12,380 nt of DNA, taken from assembly GCA_020442505.1 (NCBI GenBank), contig JAGRJZ010000060.1, positions 1 through 12,380 on the forward strand, read 5' to 3'. The translations under genes and the position numbers were made by a program. The notes under the pieces are model-generated. The model had not been told where the DNA came from, ran no database searches, and was given only the letters and a program-made list of their open reading frames with translations. The stretch is from Alphaproteobacteria bacterium (GTDB lineage: Bacteria; Pseudomonadota; Alphaproteobacteria; Micavibrionales; Micavibrionaceae). Below are positions 1-6,831 of this stretch, in pieces (position 1 is the stretch's first letter; every line of letters begins with the position of its first letter).

Positions 1-1662
1 CCTGATCTGGCGCAGTTCCAGTGCAACGGCGCGATGGCGGCGGCCAAAATCGCGAAAAAAGCCCCCCGCACCGTCGCGGAGGACATTGTTGCAACGCTAA
101 AAAAGCATGACGCATTTTCAAAAATCGACATCGCCGGGCCGGGCTTTATCAATTTGACCGTCACGGATGACTTCCTCGCCGCGCATCTGAAAACGATTGC
201 GGCCGACCCCCGCTGCGGCGTGCCGGAGACCGGCGAAGGCACGGTGGTGGTGGATTACGGCGGTCCGAACGTGGCCAAGGCCCTGCATGTCGGGCATTTG
301 CGCTCCTCGATCATCGGGGATTCTGTTTGCCGTCTTATGAAATTTTCAGGCTATCACGTGCTGGGCGATATCCACCTGGGCGACTGGGGCACCCAAATGG
401 GGATGGTGATCTCCGAATTGCAGCGGCGCCAGCCCGATCTACCCCATTTCGACCGCGATTATACGGGCCCTTATCCGGCGGAGCCGGTCATTACCCTGGC
501 GACGCTGGAGGAGATTTACCCCGCCGCCTCGGCCGCGTGTAAAGCCGACGAAGAGCGTATGGCGCTGGCCCGCATGGCGACCAAGGAACTGCAAGACGGG
601 CGGGCCGGCTATCGAGCTTTGTGGCGGGATTTCCTGACCGTTTCCACGGAAGGGATGAAGAAAAACTTCGCCGCGTTGGGGATAAGCTTCGATGTCTGGA
701 AGGGAGAGTCGTCGGTGCAGGATCTGATCCCGCCGATGGTGGAGGAGCTGACGCATTCCGGCCACGCGATCAAGGACCAGGGCGCGATTATTATCCCCAT
801 CGAGAAAAACGACGACAAGAAAGAAGTGCCCCCCCTGATTTTGGTGAAATCGGACGGGGCCGCAATGTACAGCACCACCGATCTGGCCACGATCAAGGAC
901 CGGATGGCGGCGTACGCGCCGGATAAAATCGTCTACGTCATCGACCAGCGCCAGTCTTTGCATATCGAACAGGTCTTCCGCGCCGCCCGGCTGGCCGGAT
1001 ACGCGCCGGAGAACGAAGTGGATTTGATTTTCGCCGGATTCGGCACGATGAACGGGACCGACGGGAAACCGTTCAAAACCCGCGCCGGCGGGGTCTTAAA
1101 GCTGGAAGACCTGATCGAAACGGGCCGCGAAAAAGCGCGGGCGCGGATGGAAGAAGCGCATGTTGCCGAAGATATGGATGCGGCGGAAAAAGAGGATATC
1201 GCACAGAAAATCGCCGTCGCCGCCTTGAAATTCGCCGATCTACAGAACCAGCGCCAATCGGATTACGTCTTCGATATCGACCGGATGACGGCGTTCGAGG
1301 GGAAAACCGGGCCGTATTTGCTGTATCAGGCGGTGCGGATCAAATCCTTGCTGCGCAAGGCGAACCATATTGATTCGCGAGAGGCGTTCGTCCTGACCGA
1401 TATCGACCGGGATTTGGCGCTTCTTTTGACGGAGCTGCCGGAGGTGATCGAGGCGGCGTTGTCCCATTACGCGCCGCATTATCTATGCGATTACGCCTAT
1501 CGCCTGGCACAAAGCTTCAGCGGGTTTTACAATCGCTGTCATATATTGTCCGAGGAAAACGACGCGCTGCGGGAAAGTCGTCTGGCGCTTTGCGCGATGA
1601 CGGTCCGGGTTTTGGAGCTGACGCTCTCCCTTCTCGGGATCAAGATCCCGGACCGGATGTGA
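1..1662 (+). CDS. argS: Arginyl-tRNA synthetase (5' end outside window)
   Basis: Class I aminoacyl-tRNA synthetase that charges tRNA-Arg with arginine in the cytoplasm. The reading frame is open from base 1, and the residues before the first in-window ATG (34) read DLAQFQCNGA, which matches the conserved N-terminal ArgS domain. The true start therefore lies upstream; by comparison with E. coli ArgS about 35-40 residues are missing. The HIGH motif appears as HVGH at 285-296, followed by the usual LRSSIIGD. The KMSK loop is the degenerate form FKTR (1072-1083) followed by AGG, as in E. coli ArgS, so this is the lineage without a canonical KMSK. The C-terminal third carries the anticodon-binding DALR domain and ends in PDRM, a typical ArgS terminus. 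No strong terminator follows. A separate promoter for the next gene begins 27 bases after the stop. Confidence 0.97.
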   Translation, partial: PDLAQFQCNGAMAAAKIAKKAPRTVAEDIVATLKKHDAFSKIDIAGPGFINLTVTDDFLAAHLKTIAADPRCGVPETGEGTVVVDYGGPNVAKALHVGHLRSSIIGDSVCRLMKFSGYHVLGDIHLGDWGTQMGMVISELQRRQPDLPHFDRDYTGPYPAEPVITLATLEEIYPAASAACKADEERMALARMATKELQDGRAGYRALWRDFLTVSTEGMKKNFAALGISFDVWKGESSVQDLIPPMVEELTHSGHAIKDQGAIIIPIEKNDDKKEVPPLILVKSDGAAMYSTTDLATIKDRMAAYAPDKIVYVIDQRQSLHIEQVFRAARLAGYAPENEVDLIFAGFGTMNGTDGKPFKTRAGGVLKLEDLIETGREKARARMEEAHVAEDMDAAEKEDIAQKIAVAALKFADLQNQRQSDYVFDIDRMTAFEGKTGPYLLYQAVRIKSLLRKANHIDSREAFVLTDIDRDLALLLTELPEVIEAALSHYAPHYLCDYAYRLAQSFSGFYNRCHILSEENDALRESRLALCAMTVRVLELTLSLLGIKIPDRM

Positions 1663-1688
1663 ACGGGGCCCCGGCCACGGCTTTTTCT

Positions 1689-1717
1689 TTGCGAAAAATC
1701 CCCTGCTTTGTTAGAAT
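1689..1717 (+). promoter_or_regulatory. Sigma70-like promoter for the membrane protein gene
   Basis: TTGCGA at 1689-1694 and TAGAAT at 1712-1717 are separated by 17 bases, a good match to the vegetative sigma70 consensus. Transcription would begin near 1725. This favours the ATG at 1755 over the in-frame ATG at 1716, which would lie inside the -10 box. Predicted from sequence only. Confidence 0.55.
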
Positions 1718-1754
1718 GTTAGAAGGTCTTGGCTCAGGGGTTTATTGGCAGATT

Positions 1755-2174
1755 ATGAACAGCAACGTCATTCTTATCCTCTTTCTCCTTCTGGCGCCGG
1801 CCTTTGCGGCGCTGGGTCACGACGTGTACCGTATCTATGAATATGACCAGGACAAGGTTCTGGCCGGCGTTTTGGAGATCCCCTGGAACAAATTCGAGTT
1901 CAGCGATCTGGGGTGGCTTTGGGTGCATTACCACCCTGAAAGCTATGACTGGGCCCAGGCATCTATGAATCCGGCCTTTTGGGACCATGCGATTCTCCCG
2001 CTTCTTGAACAGCCGGCCGTTCTGGCGGGCCTGATTCCGGCTCTTCTCTTTGTGGTGTGGCTTTTGATCGTAAAGATCTTTCGCGCGCTTCACGTCCCCG
2101 GGGCGCGCAAATCCCGTTTTGCCGCACCAGATTTCCGCCCTTCGAAAGGCGCCATGAAATACAAAAGACGGTAG
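1755..2174 (+). CDS. Small two-helix membrane protein, unknown function
   Basis: I do not recognise this 139-residue protein. It begins with a hydrophobic segment (residues about 4-20, rich in Leu, Ile and Phe, ending APAFAAL) that could be a signal anchor. A roughly 65-residue acidic and aromatic segment follows, including WLWVHYHPESYDW near 54-66. A second hydrophobic helix spans about 86-108, and the tail is rich in Arg and Lys and ends KYKRR. By the positive-inside rule, the middle segment should be periplasmic and the tail cytoplasmic. The frame stays open upstream to 1485, but that part overlaps argS out of frame and precedes the promoter, so the ATG at 1755 is preferred. The ribosome binding site is weak: AGGGG lies about 14 bases upstream. 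It is a separate unit between argS and two glycosyltransferase genes. A role in the envelope is only a guess from location. Confidence 0.7.
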   Translation: MNSNVILILFLLLAPAFAALGHDVYRIYEYDQDKVLAGVLEIPWNKFEFSDLGWLWVHYHPESYDWAQASMNPAFWDHAILPLLEQPAVLAGLIPALLFVVWLLIVKIFRALHVPGARKSRFAAPDFRPSKGAMKYKRR

Positions 2175-2199
2175 GCGGGATACCCTCGGGAAAAAGCCT

Positions 2200-2227
2200 T
2201 TGGGATACGCTTATGCCGTGTTAGAAA
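2200..2227 (+). promoter_or_regulatory. Possible promoter for the glycosyltransferase pair
   Basis: TTGGGA at 2200-2205 and TAGAAA at 2222-2227 are 16 bases apart, upstream of the GT4 gene start at 2264. Its -10 region shares the string GTTAGAA with the promoter at 1689-1717. The match is only moderate, so readthrough from the upstream gene is an alternative. Confidence 0.35.
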
Positions 2228-2263
2228 TCATCCCCGGCGCGTGAGAGGAAGCGGAAAAGAAGA

Positions 2264-3487
2264 ATGGCCGATTCAGGCAAACAGAGTCCCGTCATCATGC
2301 AGGTTATTCCGGCCCTGGGCCCCGGCGGGGCCGAGCAAGGCTGCATCGACATCACGGACGAACTCGTTCGGGCGGGGGCGAAGGCCATCGTCGTCTCTCA
2401 CGGGGGATCCCGGGTCCATGAGATCAACCGGGTCGGCGGGGTTCATATCTCTTTGCCGGTGCACAGCAAAAATCCGGTGACGATGCTGCGCAACGTCTAC
2501 GCGCTGCGCCAGTTGATCAGGAAATACAAGGTCGATATCGTCCACGCCCGCAGTCGCGCGCCGGCCTGGAGTTGTTACAAAGCCTGTCAGGGTACCGGAG
2601 CGCGTTTCATGACGACGTGTCATGCGCCGTATAACACCGGGGAAAGCCGTCTGAAAACGCTGTATAATTCCGCAATCGCGCGGGGGGAGCGCGTGATCGC
2701 GATTTCCGCCTATGTCGCCGCCTATCTGCGGCGGCATTATAAAATCAACCCGGAGAATATCCGGATCGTGCATCGTGGCGTCGCATTGGAGCGGTTTCAT
2801 CCCACCGCGGTCACGCCGGAACGGATGATCCAGCTATCCCGTCAATGGCGGATTCCTGACGGCTCATCCATCGTCTTGCTTCCGGGGCGGTTGACCCGCT
2901 GGAAGGGGCACCATGTTTTGATCGACGCGATGAATTACCTCAATCGTAAGGACGTATTTTGCGTACTGATCGGGGCCGATCAGGGACGCACGGAATACCG
3001 TAAGGAGCTGGAAGACGCCATTCGCGATAAAGGCCTGGGGGGGCAGGTCCGGATCGTCGATCACTGCAACGACATGCCCGCGGCCTACATGCTGGCGACG
3101 GTCGTCGTGTCGGCCTCGACGGATCCGGAGGGGTTCGGACGCGTGCCGGTCGAGGGGCAAGCCATGGGCCGCCCCGTCATCGCCACCGACCACGGCGGCG
3201 CTCAGGAAACCATCGTACGCGGCCGGACGGGCTGGCTGGTTCCCCCGGGCGACGCCCGCGCCATGGCCGGCGCCCTGCGGGAGGCTTTATCGCTGGACCC
3301 GACCCAGCGGGCGATTCTGGCAACCCGGGCGATGGCGCATGTCGCGGCGCATTTCACCCGGGACAAAATGGCGGATGAAACGCTGAACGTCTATGCGGAG
3401 CTGTTGGAGCAAAAAATGACCGAGAACAAAACGGCGCTCAAAGCCCGCCCGACCGACTTGTCCCTGCAAAAAGACAGCGCCGCGTGA
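2264..3487 (+). CDS. GT4-family (GT-B fold) glycosyltransferase
   Basis: A 407-residue retaining glycosyltransferase that would move a sugar from a nucleotide-sugar donor, probably in lipopolysaccharide or another envelope glycan at the cytoplasmic face of the inner membrane. The N-terminal acceptor domain opens with IPALGPGGAEQGCIDI (about 15-30), the glycine-rich loop typical of GT4 enzymes. The donor half contains GRLTRWKG at 208-215 and the EX7E motif as E289...E297 in EGFGRVPVE, then MGRPVIATDHGG. This is all standard for family GT4. There is no signal peptide or membrane helix. The start is supported by an AGAGGAAG-like ribosome site about 10 bases upstream. The stop is 17 bases before the preferred start of the GT9 gene, so the two are co-transcribed. 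Donor and acceptor cannot be read from the sequence. The last 20 or so residues are polar and probably disordered. Confidence 0.92.
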   Translation: MADSGKQSPVIMQVIPALGPGGAEQGCIDITDELVRAGAKAIVVSHGGSRVHEINRVGGVHISLPVHSKNPVTMLRNVYALRQLIRKYKVDIVHARSRAPAWSCYKACQGTGARFMTTCHAPYNTGESRLKTLYNSAIARGERVIAISAYVAAYLRRHYKINPENIRIVHRGVALERFHPTAVTPERMIQLSRQWRIPDGSSIVLLPGRLTRWKGHHVLIDAMNYLNRKDVFCVLIGADQGRTEYRKELEDAIRDKGLGGQVRIVDHCNDMPAAYMLATVVVSASTDPEGFGRVPVEGQAMGRPVIATDHGGAQETIVRGRTGWLVPPGDARAMAGALREALSLDPTQRAILATRAMAHVAAHFTRDKMADETLNVYAELLEQKMTENKTALKARPTDLSLQKDSAA

Positions 3488-3504
3488 GGCGCAAGGAACC
3501 GGAC

Positions 3505-4461
3505 ATGGCGCCTCACGAAAACATTCTGGTGATAAAGCTGGGCGCGCTCGGCGATTTTATCCAGGCACTCGGCGCGATGGCCGGGATTCGGCGCCATCAC
3601 CCCGCGGCACGTATCACCTTGTTGACGACCCCGCCCTTTGTCGCGCTGGCGGAGAAAAGCGGCTATGTCGATCAGGTAATGGTCGATCGTCGCCCAAAAT
3701 GGTGGGACGGGGCGGGATGGCTTTCTCTGGCGCGGCGGTTGAACGATGGTCGATTCTCGCGCGTCTACGATTTGCAAAACAACGATCGCACCGCTCTTTA
3801 TTTCCGACTGTTTCGAAAGCGCAAGCGTCTCGAATGGGTGGGCGCGGCGCCGGGAGCCTCCCATCAAAATGTATCGCCGGAGCGTACAAAAGGACACTCT
3901 TTCGACGGTCATGTTCAGACCCTTGCCTTGGCGGGAATCAGGGATCTGCTGTTCGACGATCTGTCCTGGATGGAGTCCGACTTAACGCGGTTTAATATCC
4001 CCCGGCCTTATGTTCTAATGGTTCCGGGATGCGCGCCTCAGCATCCCCATAAACGCTGGCCGGCCGCTTTCTACGCGGCATTGGCATGTTCACTGACGCG
4101 CGACAACTATCATATCGCGGTTGTCGGGAGCAAGGACGAATCCCCCCTGGCCGCAACGATCTGTGAGGCATGCCCCGCCGCGATGGATTTGACCGGCCAG
4201 ACGGATTTATGGGATTTGCCGGCTCTTGCGCGCGGCGCGGCCGGTTCCGTGGGAAACGACACCGGGCCGATGCACATCATCGGCGCGACGGGCTGCCCGT
4301 CCCTCGTTTTATTTTCAAAGGCCGGCAATCCGGCGCGGCACGCGCCCAAGGGCGCTTGCGTCGCGGTCCTCCAGGAACCCGATCTGGCGGATTTATCCCC
4401 TGCCCGCGTTGAGGAGACGCTCTATCCGCTTCTTCGAACAAATGAGAAAATTAAAACGTGA
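3505..4461 (+). CDS. GT9-family (heptosyltransferase-like) glycosyltransferase
   Basis: A 318-residue member of the ADP-heptose:LPS heptosyltransferase family (GT9, GT-B fold). The N-terminus reads NILVIKLGALGDFIQAL, the signature family opening with the GDF/GD(I/V) loop near residue 17. The C-terminal donor site contains GNDTGPMH at 250-257, the family's conserved D-x-GP-x-H motif. Other members of the family transfer heptose or related sugars to the inner core of lipopolysaccharide, and that is the likely general role. The start at ATG 3505 is chosen because AAGGA sits 7 bases upstream. A GTG at 3484 overlapping the previous stop would add seven residues (VRRKEPD) and contains that ribosome site within itself, so it is less likely. 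The gene follows the GT4 gene in the same operon and ends in a palindromic terminator. Exact substrate unknown. Confidence 0.92.
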   Translation: MAPHENILVIKLGALGDFIQALGAMAGIRRHHPAARITLLTTPPFVALAEKSGYVDQVMVDRRPKWWDGAGWLSLARRLNDGRFSRVYDLQNNDRTALYFRLFRKRKRLEWVGAAPGASHQNVSPERTKGHSFDGHVQTLALAGIRDLLFDDLSWMESDLTRFNIPRPYVLMVPGCAPQHPHKRWPAAFYAALACSLTRDNYHIAVVGSKDESPLAATICEACPAAMDLTGQTDLWDLPALARGAAGSVGNDTGPMHIIGATGCPSLVLFSKAGNPARHAPKGACVAVLQEPDLADLSPARVEETLYPLLRTNEKIKT

Positions 4462-4477
4462 TACGTATCGCGTTTTT
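4453..4477 (+). terminator. Palindromic intrinsic terminator after GT9 gene
   Basis: AAAACG, then T, then GA pair with TC, then G, then CGTTTT around a six-base loop TACGTA. This gives a nine-pair hairpin with one G-U pair, followed by a T run to 4477. The GT9 stop codon (4459-4461) lies inside the stem. On the other strand the right side reads CGTTTTAATTTT, so it can also end minus-strand transcripts running out of the pilin gene at 4515. Confidence 0.75.
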
Positions 4478-4514
4478 CCTGCCTTCGATCTTTTGAGTGC
4501 GCATGCTCAGCCGA

Positions 4515-5237
4515 TTAGACGCCGCAGCCTTCGGCGGTTTCGTCACCGTCGCTATCGCCGGCCTGGTAGACGGCTTGCGGGGCTTTTGAAATCATCCACA
4601 CCCGGAAGCAGCGGCTTCCATTGGCGCAGGAAATCGTCGTGCCGCTATCCAGATCAATCGCCCCGCTGGTCGCGTCGACGATGTCGGCCTCGCATTCCGC
4701 GTAATCTTCGTCCAGCTTCTCAAACGCGGTTTGAAGAAACGAATCGGTCTTGTCCGTTTCGATCCATAAAAAGACGCCGTCATCGCCCGCGTAATAATGC
4801 CAATTCCCGAAAAGCGGCGGCGGCGGCGGCAAAAACTTGCCCGAAGACGCCCCGAAGACATCCGCGTGGCACGGATCGTTTTTAGGCTTTCCCGGACAAC
4901 GTAAATGGGACACGTAGTCGTCCGCGGCGGCGGGATCAGCCACGCAGTTGTCCAGATAGCTATCGTCGGGCATCAGGGGATAAGGCGCGTTTTTCTGGGC
5001 GCCGGCGGTCCGGGCGCCGCTATCGCCCTGCGGATGGACCAAAACGCATTCCTGAATCGCGGAGCGGATAAACTCAACCTGAGAAGAGATTTCCGAGACG
5101 GTTTTCAGCGTGCTCTGGCTTTGGGTCTGTTGACCGGAGGGCCCCATGAAGGAAACGGTCAACGCCGCCAAAAGCGCGATCGCGATCAAAATATAAACAA
5201 GTGCGCTGCCGCGTTCGGCGTCCCGGTAAGATCGCAT
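4515..5237 (-). CDS. Cysteine-rich pilin-like protein (second pilin)
   Basis: A 240-residue protein with a type IV pilin-like N-terminus. A short basic leader ends ERG at residues 8-10, then SALVYILIAIALLAAL forms a hydrophobic helix to about residue 31. Cleavage by a prepilin peptidase after Gly10 would put Ser at +1. Position +5 is Tyr instead of the Glu that most pilins carry, as is seen in some minor pseudopilins. The rest is a globular, probably periplasmic domain with eight cysteines (64, 98, 114, 123, 182, 204, 210, 238), enough for four disulphides, and a run of five prolines (137-141) encoded by five CCG codons. The start is supported by AAAGGA nine bases upstream. It is the last gene of the minus-strand cluster and is separated from the first pilin by a terminator. 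A minor or tip pilin is a reasonable inference. The family is not recognised and the C-terminal domain is unassigned. Confidence 0.8.
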   Translation of the reverse strand: MRSYRDAERGSALVYILIAIALLAALTVSFMGPSGQQTQSQSTLKTVSEISSQVEFIRSAIQECVLVHPQGDSGARTAGAQKNAPYPLMPDDSYLDNCVADPAAADDYVSHLRCPGKPKNDPCHADVFGASSGKFLPPPPPLFGNWHYYAGDDGVFLWIETDKTDSFLQTAFEKLDEDYAECEADIVDATSGAIDLDSGTTISCANGSRCFRVWMISKAPQAVYQAGDSDGDETAEGCGV

Positions 5238-5288
5238 AGACCAGATTCCTTTGTGTTTTGGCTATTAAAATAGAAATGAAACGGAAAG

Positions 5289-5325
5289 AAAAACCCGGCC
5301 TTCCCGATGAGAAAGGCCAGGTTTT
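5289..5325 (-). terminator. Intrinsic terminator between the two pilin genes
   Basis: Read on the minus strand, AAAACCTGGCC pairs with GGCCGGGTTTT (one U-G pair) around a loop of about 14 bases, and the stem runs into TTTTTCTTT. It lies 44 bases after the stop of the first pilin gene (5369) and 51 bases before the start of the second (5237). Expression of the second pilin therefore needs readthrough or its own promoter. The AT-rich stretch at about 5258-5288 could hold one, but I see no convincing boxes. Confidence 0.75.
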
Positions 5326-5368
5326 GAATACGAAACATAATCAAATCAACAAAAACGACCCGGCATTT

Positions 5369-6121
5369 CTATCGTTCGATCAGGACGTGATAATAAACGT
5401 AATCGCTGGTGGCGGTATCCTGGAAGCAGCCGTAGGGCTCGCCGTCAAGACCGGCGGAGCTGGCCGTCGTGGCTTCCCCGATGGTTGCCGTCGTACCACT
5501 GCCGACCAGGGACGTCGCGGTGGAACCGTCAACATTCATCATTTGCGTGGCAAAGTTGATCCCCGTATCGGTCGGAACACCGGAAATACCGAGCGAGGTG
5601 TTGACCTGTTGGCAAACGGACAAGGTGATATCCGGCAGGAAGGCAATGATATCGGCTGTCGCGGTGGTCGGCGCGTCACTTCCCGCGGTGGTCCCGATCA
5701 GGTTGATTTCGTTTTCCCCGTTAAAGACCCAGGTCCCGGGGGTTCCGGCCGCCATCAGATCCTTCGGCGCATCGGCATAGGTCGCGGCCCCGCCGGTCGG
5801 ATGAAACACACAGCGCGCATAACCGGAGGTACAGTCGCTGAAATTATTCGTCGCGCCCATGGATTCGTTGTTGAACTCGAGCGTTGCAACATCCGCGCCG
5901 CCGATGATCATCCGGACCAAAGCCGTCCGGACCCCGGCGGGGTACTGGGTCAGCTGCGCGCTTCCGATCAGGTTGCTTTCCTTGCTGGCGTCCCCGCCGC
6001 CGGACCGGCTGGACTGGGTAACGGCGTAGGAAAGCGCGGCGAACAGAGCCACGGCGATCAGGATAAGAAACAGGACGTTCCCGCTCTCACCGTCGCGATT
6101 TTTGTGCGTGTGTTGTGTCAT
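5369..6121 (-). CDS. Pilin-like protein (first pilin, candidate major subunit)
   Basis: A 250-residue protein with a type IV pilin-like N-terminus. A 14-residue polar leader (two His, Lys, Arg) ends GESG, followed by NVLFLILIAVALFAAL. Cleavage after Gly14 would give mature Asn+1, with Leu at +5 instead of Glu. The pattern E-x-G-[NS]-x-L followed by ILIA-x-AL-x-AAL is shared with the downstream pilin, which shows the two are related at this end. The remainder is low in charge, rich in Thr, Ala and Gly, and carries four cysteines (97, 104, 170, 232), as in disulphide-stapled pilins. The ATG at 6121 is preferred over the ATG at 6136 because GGAG lies eight bases before it. The ATG at 6136 has no ribosome site and would only add MEKKT. 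The gene ends just before a strong terminator, as expected for an abundant product. Major-subunit status is inference. Confidence 0.82.
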   Translation of the reverse strand: MTQHTHKNRDGESGNVLFLILIAVALFAALSYAVTQSSRSGGGDASKESNLIGSAQLTQYPAGVRTALVRMIIGGADVATLEFNNESMGATNNFSDCTSGYARCVFHPTGGAATYADAPKDLMAAGTPGTWVFNGENEINLIGTTAGSDAPTTATADIIAFLPDITLSVCQQVNTSLGISGVPTDTGINFATQMMNVDGSTATSLVGSGTTATIGEATTASSAGLDGEPYGCFQDTATSDYVYYHVLIER

Positions 6122-6195
6122 CGTTTTTTTCTCCATTTTGCTAAGACTCTAAAATTTTCCCCAGAGTGTACCACGAAATCTCCCTCAAAACAGCC

Positions 6196-6729
6196 CTAAG
6201 CTGATTTATCCACGGAAACTTTGTTTATTTTTAACAAAACCCCGAGTTTATCCCCCTTGCACTCCCGTCCCACGCAGAGTTTTTCAACCGCCACCCGCCA
6301 GCCGGAGCCGCCGTTCTGGACGTGCCCGATCGCCTCCCGGAATTGGGAGAAATAAGCGGTGGACCCGGCCGTGATATAGATCGCGGCCCCCTGCGGCTTA
6401 AAGGTCAGATTCGGATAAATCTTTATAAGCGTCTCTGTGAATTTCTCGATATCGGCCTTGCTGACCGGCACGTCCCGGATGCGGGGAACCGGGGGCTTGA
6501 GCGCCTCGGTCTCTTTTAACTCGGCCCGCAACGTCGTAAGGGTCTGGAGCTGCATCGTGGTATACAGGCCGATCGCGGCCCCCGCGGCCCACGCGATCCC
6601 CGCGGCGATCAGAACGGTCTGGCCGGCGTTTTGCGGCAACCGTTCCAGAAAAACGTTCAGATCGGCGCTGGCCTGCGGCGTGAAATAACGCTGCATCGAC
6701 CGCCAGTCGAATGACTTCAGATCAATCAA
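6196..6729 (-). CDS. GspM/PilO-like bitopic assembly protein
   Basis: A 177-residue protein with about 35 cytoplasmic residues, one membrane helix (about 36-57, TVLIAAGIAWAAGAAIGLY), a short heptad-like stretch (about 60-76, QLQTLTTLRAELKETEAL), and a compact periplasmic domain (about 90-172). This is the topology of GspM, PilO and MshJ, which join the GspL/PilN partner under the inner-membrane platform. Detailed sequence similarity is too weak for me to name it. Two cysteines (152, 157, CVGREC) could form a disulphide. The start taken is TTG at 6729, preceded by AAAGGGG with nine bases between. The first ATG (6696) has no ribosome site and would remove 11 residues. It follows the GspL-like gene after a 102-base AT-rich gap and precedes the first pilin by 74 bases. 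Confidence 0.75.
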   Translation of the reverse strand: MIDLKSFDWRSMQRYFTPQASADLNVFLERLPQNAGQTVLIAAGIAWAAGAAIGLYTTMQLQTLTTLRAELKETEALKPPVPRIRDVPVSKADIEKFTETLIKIYPNLTFKPQGAAIYITAGSTAYFSQFREAIGHVQNGGSGWRVAVEKLCVGRECKGDKLGVLLKINKVSVDKSA

Positions 6730-6831
6730 GCTCCGTTACCCCTTTCCCCAAATTCCATGATAACCCGTAAAACGTTAAAATATATGAATACAATATCAAC
6801 TAAACTATCCGAAAATGCTGGTTTTCCGCCC
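6730..6831 (-). other. AT-rich intergenic gap inside the pilus cluster
   Basis: This 102-base gap is markedly more AT-rich than its surroundings, especially 6768-6810. On the minus strand a TTGATA followed by TATATTTTAAC-like sequence could be an internal promoter, but spacing is short (about 15 bases) and no clear pair of boxes is present. No small gene with a ribosome site is seen. Confidence 0.3.

Noticed and set aside
1663..1690. GC-rich stretch followed by TTTTT after argS as a terminator
   Set aside because: Best stem found is only about three to four pairs with a sensible loop, so it is too weak to call.
1485..1754. Upstream extension of the membrane protein frame into argS
   Set aside because: It overlaps argS out of frame, is Arg/Gly-rich, and precedes the promoter at 1689-1717.
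6122..6195. Possible sigma54 promoter before the first pilin (TGGTAC ... TGGGG on the minus strand)
   Set aside because: The required GC dinucleotide of the -12 element is absent at the correct distance.
5258..6199. Long plus-strand open frame (313 codons) opposite the first pilin gene
   Set aside because: Gly/Arg-rich shadow translation with no family features. The minus strand has ribosome sites, a pilin N-terminus and a matching terminator.
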